Assembly: GCF_005281345.1 (NCBI RefSeq)
Contig: NZ_SZXJ01000038.1
Coordinates: 47,565 to 111,564, forward strand
Direction of reading: 5' to 3'
Length of the DNA: 64,000 bases
DNA from: Citrobacter sp. wls619
GTDB lineage: Bacteria > Pseudomonadota > Gammaproteobacteria > Enterobacterales > Enterobacteriaceae
The notes beneath the pieces are model-generated. The model did not search any database and was not told where the DNA came from. It saw only the letters and a program-made list of their open reading frames with translations. Shown here one piece after another: positions 21,784 to 31,905 of this stretch (position 1 is the first letter of the stretch; every line of letters starts with the position of its first letter). The translations under genes and the position numbers were made by a program.

Positions 21784-23367
21784 TTATACCTCGTAATCCA
21801 TCTCTTCTTCACTGCGCAGTGGTGTCAACTGGACTTTCTGCACCCGATGGTTTTCTACTTGCAAGGTTTTCAGCAAATAATCACCAACCTGTACTTCCTC
21901 TCCGGTTTTCGGGATGCGCTGCAGATACTCCATTAACAGCCCGGCGATGGTGTGATACTCACGTTTCTCATCTAATGGGATCGGGACATACTGCACCAGG
22001 TCTTCCAGCGGCATATGACCGTTTGCCGTCCACGACCCATCGGCGTTTTTCTGAATATCATGACGAGCGTCGATCTCTTCGACTTCATTTGGCAAGTTAC
22101 CCGCGATGGTTTCCATCACGTCGCTCAGCGTCACAATTCCTTCCACCGAACCAAACTCATCGGCCACAAAAGCGAAGTGCGTACGGGCATTACGGAACTG
22201 CTCCAGCGCCGGAAGAAGCGGTAGGGTTTCCGGGAATACCAATGGCTGGCGAAGCAAGACGCGCAAATCGAGCGGTTCGCCACGCAGCGACTGTTGCAGA
22301 AGGTCAATCACATGCACCACACCGAGCAGTTCTTCCTGCTCATCTTCTCCGGTTACGACCAGACGCGTATGCTGGTTTTTCTCCAGTAGTGTGCGAATTT
22401 CTGTTTCCGGCGCATTGAGATCAATGTGCTCGATATCATGGCGTGACGTCATGATGCTGCTGACGGTTCGCTGATTAAGGTTCAGTACGCGCTCAATCAT
22501 CCGCCGTTCTTGTGGTGCAAAAATCTGACCTTCATGATGATCCGCCAACATGGCGGCAGTTTCGGCATCCAGCTCGGCATCTTCTTTTTGACCGCTTATC
22601 AGGCGCATCACCGCCTCGGCGGTACGCTGGCGTAACGTGTGGTTAGCCGACAGGAAACGACGACGATTAAAAATAGCCAACTGGTTCAGGGCTTCTATCA
22701 TGACTGAGAAGCCGATAGCTGCGTACAGATAGCCTTTCGGGATGCGAAAACCAAAGCCTTCCGCGACCAGGCTGAAACCAATCATCAGCAGGAAGCTCAG
22801 GCACAGAATAACGATAGTTGGGTGGCTGTTAACAAAACGGGTCAACGATTTACTGGCCAGCATCATCAGGCTGATGGCAATAATTACCGCCGCCATCATG
22901 ACCGCCAGATGATCAACCATACCAACAGCGGTGATCACCGAGTCCAGTGAGAAAATGGCATCCAGTACCACTATTTGCGCGACCACGCCCCAAAATTTCG
23001 CACCCCGACGTTGGGTGGGATTGTCGCTGTCTTTCCCTTCCAGCCTTTCGTTAAGCTCCATCGTCGCTTTGAACAGCAGGAAGAAGCCGCCAAATAGCAT
23101 GATCAGGTCACGGGCACTGAAGCTGAAGTCCCGAATGCTGAACAGAGGCGTGGTCAGCGTCACCAGCCATGATATTGACGCCAGTAGCAGCAGGCGCATA
23201 ACCATTGCCAATAGTAGCCCGGTAATACGCGCCTTATCTCGCTGGGATGGCGGGAGTTTCTCCGCGAGGATGGCAATAAAAACAAGATTATCAATGCCAA
23301 GAACGAGTTCTATCACGATTAGCGTGACGAGTCCGGCCCAGATTGACGGATCGGCAATCCATTCCAT
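21784..23367 (-). CDS. yegH: YegH, TerC-type membrane protein with CBS and CorC/HlyC domains
   Basis: YegH is an inner-membrane protein of unknown function, 527 residues from the ATG at 23367 ([10 protein letters not shown], the E. coli start). An in-frame ATG at 23385 would add six residues. The N-terminal TerC domain has seven predicted helices (about residues 10-235), with paired acidic motifs [11 protein letters not shown] and [16 protein letters not shown] pair follows (about 300-420; [26 protein letters not shown]). The C-terminal CorC/HlyC transporter-associated domain is about 435-515. TerC relatives are linked to metal-ion export. Confidence 0.9.
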   Translation of the reverse strand: MEWIADPSIWAGLVTLIVIELVLGIDNLVFIAILAEKLPPSQRDKARITGLLLAMVMRLLLLASISWLVTLTTPLFSIRDFSFSARDLIMLFGGFFLLFKATMELNERLEGKDSDNPTQRRGAKFWGVVAQIVVLDAIFSLDSVITAVGMVDHLAVMMAAVIIAISLMMLASKSLTRFVNSHPTIVILCLSFLLMIGFSLVAEGFGFRIPKGYLYAAIGFSVMIEALNQLAIFNRRRFLSANHTLRQRTAEAVMRLISGQKEDAELDAETAAMLADHHEGQIFAPQERRMIERVLNLNQRTVSSIMTSRHDIEHIDLNAPETEIRTLLEKNQHTRLVVTGEDEQEELLGVVHVIDLLQQSLRGEPLDLRVLLRQPLVFPETLPLLPALEQFRNARTHFAFVADEFGSVEGIVTLSDVMETIAGNLPNEVEEIDARHDIQKNADGSWTANGHMPLEDLVQYVPIPLDEKREYHTIAGLLMEYLQRIPKTGEEVQVGDYLLKTLQVENHRVQKVQLTPLRSEEEMDYEV

Positions 23368-23538
23368 AGTAAATGCTATACCCATAGTTATATGACAATT
23401 GTCACAATTCGATCATGGGTAAAACCGACGAAAAATGCAATGGCGAGAAGGGATTTCTCTGCCCTTTATATCAGGACAGGGGCGAGAAAATAGCCTGAAG
23501 GTAACTGCAAGAAATGGCTTTATTCATCCAGTTATATT

Positions 23539-23552
23539 TAGGAAATATCGCA
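23539..23552 (+). promoter_or_regulatory. possible RcsAB box
   Basis: TAGGAAATATCGCA resembles the reverse complement of the RcsAB consensus TAAGAATATTCCTA, with about nine of 14 positions matching. It lies about 270 bases before the JUMPstart, on the promoter side. Weak alone; the support is location upstream of an Rcs-regulated operon. Confidence 0.33.
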
Positions 23553-23805
23553 GATTGGATATTTATATATTAACATTGTCAACATCAATAAAATCCTAAA
23601 AATATAAAAATCTCACGCTTAATATTAATCTTAAAAGACTACGTTTCAGGACTTGTTATCTTGCCTGCTATTCGGTTAGCTGCAACAATTCTTCCCGTAA
23701 TAATCAAAAGAGAAATATGTTGCCAGTATCGCACCATGCTATTTCTGATGGGCAGGTTCTATGAATATGATGAAAATTGCGAGGACGGTAAAAATATAAA
23801 TTAAT

Positions 23806-23845
23806 CAGTGCATTGGTAGCTAATGAAGCCAGGGGCGGTAGCGTG
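23806..23845 (+). promoter_or_regulatory. JUMPstart with ops element, upstream of wza
   Basis: The 40-base JUMPstart begins CAGTGCATTGGTAGCT and ends in the 12-base ops element GGCGGTAGCGTG (23834-23845). It lies about 180 bases before wza. RfaH is recruited to RNA polymerase paused at ops and lets it read long surface-polysaccharide operons. Confidence 0.93.
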
Positions 23846-24023
23846 CCTGGTCGCCTGATGATAAACCTAAATTATTCTGTCAAGAGACTGCAGATGAATT
23901 CATTTTTTTTAGGACTGATGCCAGTTAAATTCTTATTCAATTAACGGCAAGGTAAATGCAAACAGGCGTAATCACTATTTAAAACGCACGTGATAATGAC
24001 TCTGCCAAAGTGATAAATAATCA

Positions 24024-25163
24024 ATGATGAAATCCAAACTTAAATTGATACCAGTATTGGTGTCGGTAATATTGATCAACGGTTGTACCGTGCTTCCGGG
24101 CAGCAATATGTCTACCATGGGCAAAGATGTGATTAAGCAGCAGGATGCCGATTTTGATATCAACCGGATGGTGAATGTTTATCCGCTTACCCCACGACTG
24201 GTTGAACAATTGCGTCCGCGCCCGAATGTTGCTCAACCTAATATGTCGCTGGATCAGGAGATCTCCGGGTATCAGTATCGGGTCGGTCCCGGCGATGTCC
24301 TGAATGTCACCGTCTGGGATCATCCCGAACTCACCACGCCTGCGGGACAGTATCGTAGCTCAAGCGATACGGGAAACTGGGTGCAACCTGACGGCACCAT
24401 GTTTTATCCCTACATTGGCAAAGTTAGCGTGGTGGGAAAAACGTTGGCAGAAATTCGTAGTGATATTACCGGGCGCTTAGCGAAGTACATCGCAGACCCG
24501 CAGGTGGACGTTAATATCGCCGCATTCCGCTCGCAAAAGGCGTATGTCTCCGGGCAAGTGAATAAATCCGGTCAACAGGCCATCACCAACGTACCTCTTA
24601 CCATCCTTGATGCTATCAATGCCGCAGGCGGCCTTACAGAAGCAGCCGACTGGCGCAACGTTGTGCTGACCCACAAAGGGCAGGAGCAACGAATTTCTCT
24701 GCAAGCGCTAATGCAAAATGGCGATCTGAGCCAGAACCGTCTGCTCTATCCTGGCGATATTCTGTTTGTTCCGCGAAATGACGATCTGAAAGTGTTCGTG
24801 ATGGGTGAAGTGAAAAAACAGAGCACCCTCAAGATGGACTTCAGCGGTATGACACTCACCGAAGCGCTGGGTAATGCGGAAGGCATCGACCTGACCACCT
24901 CCAATGCCAGCGGTATCTTTGTTATTCGTCCATTAAAAGGCGAGGGTGGGCATAACGGCAAGATAGCCAATATCTACCAGCTTGATATGTCTGATGCGAC
25001 ATCGTTGGTGATGGCGACCTCTTTCCGACTTCAGCCTTACGATGTGGTGTATGTCACGACCGCGCCGGTTGCTCGCTGGAACCGTTTGATCAATCAGTTG
25101 CTGCCGACCATTAGCGGTGTTCGTTATATGACGGATACGGCCAGCGACCTTCACAACTGGTAA
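24024..25163 (+). CDS. wza: Wza, outer-membrane polysaccharide export lipoprotein
   Basis: Wza forms the octameric outer-membrane channel for colanic acid export. The 379-residue precursor has a lipoprotein signal with lipobox LINGC, so the mature protein starts at Cys21. The poly-export domain ([20 protein letters not shown]) and SLBB domains ([32 protein letters not shown]) follow. The C-terminal amphipathic helix that spans the outer membrane is present ([13 protein letters not shown]). The last 15 residues differ from E. coli Wza as I remember it. It is the first gene of the operon, with wzb five bases downstream. Confidence 0.97.
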   Translation: MMKSKLKLIPVLVSVILINGCTVLPGSNMSTMGKDVIKQQDADFDINRMVNVYPLTPRLVEQLRPRPNVAQPNMSLDQEISGYQYRVGPGDVLNVTVWDHPELTTPAGQYRSSSDTGNWVQPDGTMFYPYIGKVSVVGKTLAEIRSDITGRLAKYIADPQVDVNIAAFRSQKAYVSGQVNKSGQQAITNVPLTILDAINAAGGLTEAADWRNVVLTHKGQEQRISLQALMQNGDLSQNRLLYPGDILFVPRNDDLKVFVMGEVKKQSTLKMDFSGMTLTEALGNAEGIDLTTSNASGIFVIRPLKGEGGHNGKIANIYQLDMSDATSLVMATSFRLQPYDVVYVTTAPVARWNRLINQLLPTISGVRYMTDTASDLHNW

Positions 25164-25168
25164 TCGCC

Positions 25169-25618
25169 ATGTTTAACAAAATCTTAGTTGTCTGTGTGGG
25201 GAACATTTGCCGCTCTCCGACGGCAGAGCGCTTGTTAAGGCAATTCCATCCGGCGTTGACGGTGTCTTCCGCTGGCCTCGGCGCGCTGGTAGGCAAGGGC
25301 GCCGATCCGTGCGCCATCAGTGTGGCGCAGGCACATAACGTGTCGCTGGAAAACCATTGTGCACGGCAGATCTCGGGGCGGATGTGCCGGGAGTATGACC
25401 TGATCCTGACTATGGAAAAACGCCATATTACGGCGTTGTGTGAAATGGTGCCGGAGATGCGCGGCAAAGTGATGCTGTTCGGCCATTGGGACAGCGAACG
25501 CGAAATACCTGACCCGTATCGTAAAAGCCGTGATGCGTTTGATGCGGTGTATGCACTACTTGAGCGGTCTGCCCATCAATGGGCCCAGGCACTGAATGCG
25601 GAGCAGGGAAAATCATGA
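25169..25618 (+). CDS. wzb: Wzb, low-molecular-weight protein tyrosine phosphatase
   Basis: Wzb dephosphorylates the kinase Wzc, and this cycle is needed for colanic acid polymerisation. The protein has 149 residues. The P-loop CVGNICRS holds nucleophile Cys9 and Arg15, and the general-acid Asp is in IPDPYRKS. It is cytoplasmic. Its stop overlaps the wzc start (ATGA at 25615), so translation is probably coupled. Confidence 0.97.
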   Translation: MFNKILVVCVGNICRSPTAERLLRQFHPALTVSSAGLGALVGKGADPCAISVAQAHNVSLENHCARQISGRMCREYDLILTMEKRHITALCEMVPEMRGKVMLFGHWDSEREIPDPYRKSRDAFDAVYALLERSAHQWAQALNAEQGKS

Positions 25619-27777
25619 CAGAAAAAGAAAAACAGTCTGCCACGCCGGTAACGGGCAACGATGAAATCGATATCGGACGTCTGGTGGGGACCGTAGTCGA
25701 AGCACGCTGGTGGGTACTGGGCATAACCGCCGCATTTGCGCTGTGTGCGGCGGTCTACACTTTGTTTGCCACGCCGATCTACAGTGCCGATGCGCTGGTA
25801 CAAATTGAGCAAAACACCGGCAGCTCGTTAGTTCAGGATATTGGCTCGGCGTTATCCAACAAGCCACCTGCATCTGAAGCTGAAATTCAGCTTATTCAGT
25901 CACGACGGGTATTGGGCAAAACGGTAGACGATCTCAATCTGGACATTTCCGTCACCAAAGATTCATTTCCTCTTTTTGGTGCCGGCTGGGACCGTCTGAT
26001 GGGCCGCCAGAATGAAACGGTCAATGTGACGACCTTCACCTTGCCAACGTCAATGAATGAACAGACCTTCACGTTGAGCGTACTGAACGACAAAAGTTAT
26101 CAGCTGGTGAGTGACGGCGGCTTTAGCGCGCGTGGTCAGGTTGGGCAGTTACTGAACCATGACGGTGTAACGATGCGGGTTGAGGCGATTCATGCCATTC
26201 CGGATAGCGAATTTACCGTCAGTAAGTTCTCCACGCTTGGCACGATTAACAACCTGCAAAATAATCTGATGGTGACGGAAACAGGTAAAGATACTGGGGT
26301 GCTGAGTCTGACCTTCACGGGAGAAGATCGTGAGCAAATCCGCCAGATCCTCGACAGTATTACCCGCAACTATCTGCAACAAAACGTGGAGCGTAAATCT
26401 GAAGAGGCCGCTAAAAGCCTGGCGTTTCTGGCAAAGCAATTACCGGAGGTGCGCAACCGTCTGGACGTTGCCGAAAACAAGCTGAATGCATTTCGTCAGG
26501 ATAAAGACTCCGTTGATTTACCGCTGGAGGCCAAAGCGGTGCTGGACTCGATGGTCAATATTGATGCCCAGTTAAATGAACTGACCTTTAAAGAAGCTGA
26601 AATCTCCAAACTGTTCACCAAAGCGCACCCAGCGTACCGCACGTTGCTGGAAAAACGCCAGGCGCTGGAAGATGAAAAAAGCAAGCTGAACGGGCGCGTG
26701 ACGGCGATGCCGAAGACGCAGCAGGAAATTGTCCGCCTGACGCGTGACGTGGAGTCCGGCCAGCAGGTCTATATGCAACTGCTGAATAAACAGCAGGAGC
26801 TGAAGATCACGGAAGCCAGTACGGTCGGCGATGTGCGTATTGTCGATCCCGCCATTGCCCAGCCCGGTGTCCTGAAACCGAAAACGGCGCTGATTATTCT
26901 CGGCAGTATCCTGCTTGGCTTGATGCTTTCAGTGGTTGGCGTGCTGCTGCGATCGCTGTTCAATCGCGGTATTGAAAGCCCGCAGGTGCTTGAAGAGCAC
27001 GGCATCAGCGTGTATGCCAGCATTCCTTTGTCCGAATGGCAAAAATCCCGTGATAACGTGCAGACCATTAAAGGCGTTAAGCGCTATAAGCAGAGCCAGT
27101 TGCTGGCGGTAGGTAATCCGACTGACCTGGCAATAGAAGCGGTGCGCAGCCTGCGTACCAGCCTGCACTTCGCCATGATGCAATCACGTAATAATGTGCT
27201 GATGCTGACCGGGGTCAGCCCGTCGATTGGCAAAACGTTTGTCTGTGCCAACCTGGCTGCGGTTATCAGTCAGACCCACAAGCGCGTGCTGCTGATCGAC
27301 TGTGATATGCGTAAAGGCTATACCCATGAGCTGCTCGGGACCAATAACGTCAACGGTCTGTCTGAGATCCTGAGCGGCAAGGGAGACATCCCCTCCTGCG
27401 CAAAGCCGACTTCAATTGCACATTTTGACCTGGTCCCTCGCGGGCAGGTTCCTCCTAATCCTTCAGAACTGCTGATGAGTGAACGCTTTGGCGAGCTGAT
27501 GACCTGGGCTAGCGCAAACTATGACCTGGTGCTGATCGATACGCCGCCAATACTCGCCGTGACCGATGCGGCTATCGTTGGTCGCCACGTCGGAACCACG
27601 CTGATGGTGGCGCGTTACGCGGTCAACACGCTGAAAGAGGTGGAAACCAGTCTGAGTCGCTTCGATCAAAACGGTATTCAGGTGAAAGGGGTGATCCTCA
27701 ACTCCATTTTCCGGCGCGCCAGCGGGTATCAGGATTACGGTTACTACGAATACGAATACACGTCGGATTCGAAATAG
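25615..27777 (+). CDS. wzc: Wzc, tyrosine autokinase and polysaccharide co-polymerase
   Basis: Wzc works with Wza and Wzb in colanic acid assembly and export. The chosen ATG gives 720 residues (MTEKEKQSATPV), equal to E. coli. The Wzz-type N-terminal domain has membrane helices near residues 32-52 and 427-447 with a large periplasmic coiled-coil region between. The cytoplasmic BY-kinase domain has Walker A (GVSPSIGKTF, Lys near 540), A' (LLIDCDMRKG) and B (LVLIDTPP) motifs. The C-terminal tyrosine cluster, in YQDYGYYEYEY, is the autophosphorylation site. Confidence 0.97.
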   Translation: MTEKEKQSATPVTGNDEIDIGRLVGTVVEARWWVLGITAAFALCAAVYTLFATPIYSADALVQIEQNTGSSLVQDIGSALSNKPPASEAEIQLIQSRRVLGKTVDDLNLDISVTKDSFPLFGAGWDRLMGRQNETVNVTTFTLPTSMNEQTFTLSVLNDKSYQLVSDGGFSARGQVGQLLNHDGVTMRVEAIHAIPDSEFTVSKFSTLGTINNLQNNLMVTETGKDTGVLSLTFTGEDREQIRQILDSITRNYLQQNVERKSEEAAKSLAFLAKQLPEVRNRLDVAENKLNAFRQDKDSVDLPLEAKAVLDSMVNIDAQLNELTFKEAEISKLFTKAHPAYRTLLEKRQALEDEKSKLNGRVTAMPKTQQEIVRLTRDVESGQQVYMQLLNKQQELKITEASTVGDVRIVDPAIAQPGVLKPKTALIILGSILLGLMLSVVGVLLRSLFNRGIESPQVLEEHGISVYASIPLSEWQKSRDNVQTIKGVKRYKQSQLLAVGNPTDLAIEAVRSLRTSLHFAMMQSRNNVLMLTGVSPSIGKTFVCANLAAVISQTHKRVLLIDCDMRKGYTHELLGTNNVNGLSEILSGKGDIPSCAKPTSIAHFDLVPRGQVPPNPSELLMSERFGELMTWASANYDLVLIDTPPILAVTDAAIVGRHVGTTLMVARYAVNTLKEVETSLSRFDQNGIQVKGVILNSIFRRASGYQDYGYYEYEYTSDSK

Positions 27778-27803
27778 ATAACTCACAGCAACGCATATCG
27801 AAT

Positions 27804-27835
27804 GTAGGCCTGATAAGCGTAGCGCTATCTGGCAA
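27804..27835. repeat. REP-like unit between wzc and wcaA
   Basis: GTAGGCCTGATAAGCGTAGC followed by GCTATCTGGCA matches the enterobacterial REP/BIME pattern with some decay. It may cause segmental stability differences between the wza-wzb-wzc part and the rest of the message. Confidence 0.65.
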
Positions 27836-27854
27836 CTTTATCTGGGACAAAAAA

Positions 27855-28697
27855 ATGACTACAGACAACCCGCTAATTTCTATTTATATGCCCACCTGGA
27901 ACCGCCAGCAGTTGGCTATTCGGGCGATTAAATCGGTGCTGCGCCAGGACTATAGCCACTGGGAAATGATCATTGTCGATGATTGCTCTTGCGAGTATGA
28001 GCAGCTGCAACAGTTTGTTGAGGCGTTAAACGATCCACGCGTGAGCTATACGCATAACGAGATTAACTCCGGCGCGTGCGCAGTACGCAATCAGGCCATC
28101 ATGCAGGCCAGTGGGCAGTACATTACGGGGATTGATGATGACGATGAGTGGACGCCGAATCGCCTGAGCACGTTCCTTCAGTCTCGTCATCAACTGGTAA
28201 CGCACGCTTTTCTCTACGCTGATGATTATGTCTGTGAAGGTGAGGTTTATTCACAGCCAGCCAGTCTGCCGCTGTATCCAAAATCGATGTACTCACGCCG
28301 CCGATTTTATAAACGCAATATCATTGGTAATCAGGTTTTTAGCTGGGCCTGGCGTTTCAAAGCATGCCTGTTTGATACGACGTTAAAAGCCGCGCAGGAT
28401 TACGACATTTTTCTGCGCATGGTGGTGGCCTACGGTAAACCCTGGAAGGTAAAAGAGGCGACGCAGATCCTGCATGTGAATCACGGCGAGATGCGCATTA
28501 CTTCTTCTCCGCATAAGTTCTCCGGTTATTTCCAGTTCTATCGCAAGCACAAAGGTAAATTTGACCGGGCGAGTAAAAAATATCAGCTGTTTACCCTTTA
28601 TCAGATCCGTAACAAGCGGATGAACTGGCGCACATTGCTGACGCTGCTTTCCATCCGTAACGGCAAACGCCTGGCTGACGGTCTGCGAGGACGTTAA
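27855..28697 (+). CDS. wcaA: WcaA, family 2 glycosyltransferase of colanic acid synthesis
   Basis: WcaA is a cytoplasmic, membrane-associated GT-A fold transferase of 280 residues (279 in E. coli). It shows the GT2 nucleotide motif ISIYMPTWNRQQLAIRAI, the DDC segment at IIVDDCSCEYE and the acidic metal site GIDDDDEWTP. It adds one sugar to the undecaprenyl-linked repeat; I do not assign the exact sugar. Where E. coli has wcaB next, this genome has only a 12-codon remnant. Confidence 0.93.
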   Translation: MTTDNPLISIYMPTWNRQQLAIRAIKSVLRQDYSHWEMIIVDDCSCEYEQLQQFVEALNDPRVSYTHNEINSGACAVRNQAIMQASGQYITGIDDDDEWTPNRLSTFLQSRHQLVTHAFLYADDYVCEGEVYSQPASLPLYPKSMYSRRRFYKRNIIGNQVFSWAWRFKACLFDTTLKAAQDYDIFLRMVVAYGKPWKVKEATQILHVNHGEMRITSSPHKFSGYFQFYRKHKGKFDRASKKYQLFTLYQIRNKRMNWRTLLTLLSIRNGKRLADGLRGR

Positions 28698-28699
28698 GT

Positions 28700-28738
28700 A
28701 TGCTGCGTCAACATGTGAGAGCAAAGGTAATGCAATGA
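28700..28738 (+). pseudogene. wcaB: 12-codon remnant in place of wcaB
   Basis: Between wcaA and wcaC, where E. coli and Salmonella encode the 162-residue acetyltransferase WcaB, there is only MLRQHVRAKVMQ. It begins ML like WcaB, and its end, VRAKVMQ, resembles the WcaB C terminus, ARVKVIK, as I remember it. Its stop overlaps the wcaC ATG as ATGA. The simplest reading is an in-frame internal deletion that kept the first and last codons and the coupling to wcaC. Chance resemblance over so few codons cannot be ruled out. Confidence 0.5.
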
Positions 28739-29952
28739 ATATTCTGCAATTTAATGTTCGGCTTGCCGAAGGCGGGGCGGCCGGGGTCGCGCTGGATTTA
28801 CACCTGCGCGCACTGGAAAAAGGGTGGTCGTCGCGGTTTGTATACGGTTATGGCAAAGGAGGCAAGAAAAGCGCCAGTCACGGGAATTATCCGCACGTGA
28901 TTAAACATGCGCCGCGTTTGACGTCGGCGGCGAATATTGCGCTGTTTCGCCTCGCAAACCGCGATCTGTTTGGCAATCTCGACAATATGTACCGCACAAT
29001 CACCCGCACCGCGGGCCCGTTGGTTCTGCATTTCCATGTGCTGCACAGTTACTGGCTGAACCTCGAAGAGGTGGTGGCGTTTTGCCAAAAGGTAAAGGCA
29101 CATAAGCCCGATATCACCCTGGTCTGGACGCTGCACGATCACTGGAGTGTTACCGGACGCTGCGCCTTTACCGATGGCTGCGAAGGCTGGAAAACGGGCT
29201 GCCAGAAATGCCCAACGTTAAGCAACTATCCCCCGGTTAACGTTGATAAAGCACATCAGCAACTGCCCGGAAAACGTCAAATGTTTCGCACGATGCTGGC
29301 GCTTGGCTGCCAGTTTATCTCGCCCAGTCAACATGTGGCGGAAGCATTTAATAGCCTGTACGGCGCCGGGCGTTGTCACATCATCAATAACGGTATCGAT
29401 GTGGCGACGGAAGCGATTCTTGCTGATTTGCCGGTTCAGCATGAGCCGCTGGGCAGACCGAAAATTGCCGTGGTAGCCCACGATTTGCGCTATGACGGCA
29501 AAACCAGCCAGCAACTGGTCCAGGCGCTTATCGCGCTCGGTGACAAAATAGAGCTGCATACCTTCGGTAAGTTTTCCCCGTTTGCCGGATCAAACGTCGT
29601 CAACCATGGGTTTGAAAGTGACAAACGAACCTTGATGGGGGCGCTAAATCAGATGGATGGGCTGGTGTTCAGTTCGCGGGTTGATAACTATCCGCTGATC
29701 TTGTGCGAAGCGCTTTCTATCGGTGTACCGGTTATCGCCACGCACAGTGAGGCGGCACAAGAAGTGCTGGCAAAATCAGGCGGTAAAACGTTCAGTGAAG
29801 CGGATGTTCTGCATCTGGTACAACTGAAAAAATCAGAAATTGCACAGGCAGTCTTTGACACCACGTTGGCTACCTTTAGCCAGCAGAGCCGGACAGCATA
29901 CAGCGGACAACAGATGCTGGAGGAATATGTCTCGTACTATCAGGGTCTGTAG
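28735..29952 (+). CDS. wcaC: WcaC, family 4 glycosyltransferase of colanic acid synthesis
   Basis: WcaC is a 405-residue GT-B transferase, the E. coli length. It begins MNILQFNVRLAEGGAAGVAL, a GT4 N-terminal donor-fold signature. The C-terminal E-x7-E region is in NYPLILCEALSIGVPVIATH. A cysteine-rich patch CAFTDGCEGWKTGCQKC is conserved with E. coli. In vitro work on E. coli colanic acid places WcaC as a galactosyltransferase, as I recall. The start overlaps the wcaB remnant, and its 3' end overlaps wcaD by 26 bases. Confidence 0.94.
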   Translation: MNILQFNVRLAEGGAAGVALDLHLRALEKGWSSRFVYGYGKGGKKSASHGNYPHVIKHAPRLTSAANIALFRLANRDLFGNLDNMYRTITRTAGPLVLHFHVLHSYWLNLEEVVAFCQKVKAHKPDITLVWTLHDHWSVTGRCAFTDGCEGWKTGCQKCPTLSNYPPVNVDKAHQQLPGKRQMFRTMLALGCQFISPSQHVAEAFNSLYGAGRCHIINNGIDVATEAILADLPVQHEPLGRPKIAVVAHDLRYDGKTSQQLVQALIALGDKIELHTFGKFSPFAGSNVVNHGFESDKRTLMGALNQMDGLVFSSRVDNYPLILCEALSIGVPVIATHSEAAQEVLAKSGGKTFSEADVLHLVQLKKSEIAQAVFDTTLATFSQQSRTAYSGQQMLEEYVSYYQGL

Positions 29953-31144
29953 CTATCTGGTGTTGCCGCTGCTTTATCTGCTGGTTAACGTCAAGCTTGC
30001 GCAACTGGGCGAAAGTTTCCCTGTCACCGTTGTCACTTTTTTACCGCTGTTGCTACTGCTGTTCGTCGACCGTATCAATATTAAAAAGCTGTTGATTGCG
30101 TTGGGAGTGGGTGCGGGGCTGACGGTGTTTAACTACCTGTTTGGCCAATCGCTGGATGCCAGTAAGTATGTAACATCCGCCATGTTGTTTATCTATACCG
30201 TGATCATTATTGGCATGGTGTGGAGTATTCGCTTCAAAACCATTTCGCCACATAACTATCCTAAGATTTTGCGTTTATTCTGGCTGGTGGTGGGGTTAGT
30301 GGTCGGTCTGGCGGCCGTTGAAATGGCACAGATCATTCTCAGCGGTGGCAGCAGTATAATGGAAGCTATTTCGAAATATCTTATTTACAGCAATAGCTAT
30401 GTGCTGAACTTTATTAAGTTTGGTGGAAAACGTACCACTGCACTCTATTTTGAACCCGCATTTTTCGCTCTGGCGTTAATCTCAATTTGGCTCAGCATCA
30501 AACAGTTTGGTATCAAAACGCCCAAGACCGATGCTATGATTCTGACTGGGGTGATATTGTCAGGATCGTTTTCAGGGGTAATGACATTTATTTTGTTTTA
30601 CCTGCTGGAGTGGACGTTTCAGTACCTGAATAAGGATGCGATAAAAAAGAAGTTACCCCTGGCGATTATCTCACTGAGTGTGTTTGTGGTGGGCGTGATA
30701 TTTGCCTTCCCCTACATCGCGACGCGTCTTGGTGATTTAGGCACTGAAGGCTCTTCATCTTATTATCGCATAGTCGGGCCGTTGGTTATGGTTGGATATT
30801 CATTACTGAATGTCGACGGTGTAGTGAGATTTGGCTCACTTTATGAATATGTTGCATCATTCGGAATCTTTAACGGTGCAGATGTAGGTAAAACGATAGA
30901 CAATGGTTTGTATCTGTTAATTATCTATTTTTCGTGGTTCGCCGTAATATTATCCCTGTGGTACCTGGGAAAAGTAACGAAAATGATGATGAATGCGTTT
31001 GGTGATAATCAGAATTATCGGGTGCAGCTTTATCTTTTTACACCGTTGTCGTTGTTTTTCACCGGTTCAGTATTTAGTCCGGAATACGCATTTTTAATCG
31101 TATGTCCGTTTATTTTGCGCAAAGCGCTGAATATCGCGAGGTAA
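29927..31144 (+). CDS. wcaD: WcaD, putative colanic acid polymerase (Wzy-type)
   Basis: WcaD is a polytopic inner-membrane protein of 405 residues with ten or more predicted helices, thought to join repeat units at the periplasmic face. The start at ATG 29927 ([11 protein letters not shown]) matches E. coli and has a strong GGAGG seven bases upstream, inside wcaC. Conserved stretches include [19 protein letters not shown] and [15 protein letters not shown]. It is translationally linked to wcaC through the 26-base overlap. Confidence 0.92.
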   Translation: MSRTIRVCSYLVLPLLYLLVNVKLAQLGESFPVTVVTFLPLLLLLFVDRINIKKLLIALGVGAGLTVFNYLFGQSLDASKYVTSAMLFIYTVIIIGMVWSIRFKTISPHNYPKILRLFWLVVGLVVGLAAVEMAQIILSGGSSIMEAISKYLIYSNSYVLNFIKFGGKRTTALYFEPAFFALALISIWLSIKQFGIKTPKTDAMILTGVILSGSFSGVMTFILFYLLEWTFQYLNKDAIKKKLPLAIISLSVFVVGVIFAFPYIATRLGDLGTEGSSSYYRIVGPLVMVGYSLLNVDGVVRFGSLYEYVASFGIFNGADVGKTIDNGLYLLIIYFSWFAVILSLWYLGKVTKMMMNAFGDNQNYRVQLYLFTPLSLFFTGSVFSPEYAFLIVCPFILRKALNIAR

Positions 31145-31149
31145 TTTAC

Positions 31150-31896
31150 ATGCTGCTGAGTATTATCACCGTCGCTTTTCGCAATCTGGACGGGATCGTC
31201 AAAACCCATGCGTCACTGGCGCATCTTGCGCAGGCGCGCGATATCAGCTTTGAGTGGATTGTTATCGATGGGGGGTCTACAGACGGCACGCCGGCGTTCC
31301 TGGAGAATCTCAATGGAGAGCATCAGTTACGTTTTGTCAGCGAGCCTGATAACGGTCTCTACGATGCAATGAACAAAGGTATCGCTATGGCACACGGGCG
31401 TTTTGCTCTCTTTCTCAACTCTGGAGATATTCTGCATGCTGATTCTGCACATTTTATTCGCCAGTTAAAAACGCAGAGTGATAAAACGATGGTGATTGGC
31501 GATGCTTTGCTGGATTTTGGCAATGGTAAAAAAATGACGCGCCGGGCTAAACCCGGTTGGTATATCTACCACAGTTTGCCAGCCAGTCATCAGGCAATAT
31601 TTTTTCCACTGACGGGCCTGCAAACCTGGCATTATGACTTGCAATATAAAGTATCATCGGATTATGCGCTGGCAGCAAAATTATACAAGTCCGGGTTCGC
31701 CTTTAAAAAGTTGACTGGTTTAGTGTCGGAGTTTTCCATGGGCGGGGTATCGACTACGAATAATCTGGAATTGTGTCGGGATGCCAAAAGAGTCCAGCGT
31801 CAAATATTGCGCATGCCCGTTTTTTGGGCTGAATTTTCTGAATACATACGTCTGCGTACAACCGGTAAAACAAAACATTTATATGGTAAAACGTAA
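31150..31896 (+). CDS. wcaE: WcaE, family 2 glycosyltransferase of colanic acid synthesis
   Basis: WcaE is a 248-residue GT2 enzyme from the ATG at 31150 ([12 protein letters not shown]), five bases after the wcaD stop. It shows the donor-site motif [16 protein letters not shown] and [27 protein letters not shown], typical of GT-A transferases. In E. coli it is reported to add the second fucose of the repeat; I treat that as family knowledge. Confidence 0.94.
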   Translation: MLLSIITVAFRNLDGIVKTHASLAHLAQARDISFEWIVIDGGSTDGTPAFLENLNGEHQLRFVSEPDNGLYDAMNKGIAMAHGRFALFLNSGDILHADSAHFIRQLKTQSDKTMVIGDALLDFGNGKKMTRRAKPGWYIYHSLPASHQAIFFPLTGLQTWHYDLQYKVSSDYALAAKLYKSGFAFKKLTGLVSEFSMGGVSTTNNLELCRDAKRVQRQILRMPVFWAEFSEYIRLRTTGKTKHLYGKT

Positions 31897-31905
31897 GGTC
31901 ACACT

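Larger units (their letters stand above)
23368..24023. other. long regulatory region upstream of the colanic acid operon
   Basis: This 656-base gap between divergent yegH and wza is AT-rich and has no convincing gene. It contains a weak RcsAB-like box, a JUMPstart/ops element and, by inference, the wza promoter with a long untranslated leader. In E. coli the equivalent region is the Rcs-controlled cps promoter. Confidence 0.75.
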
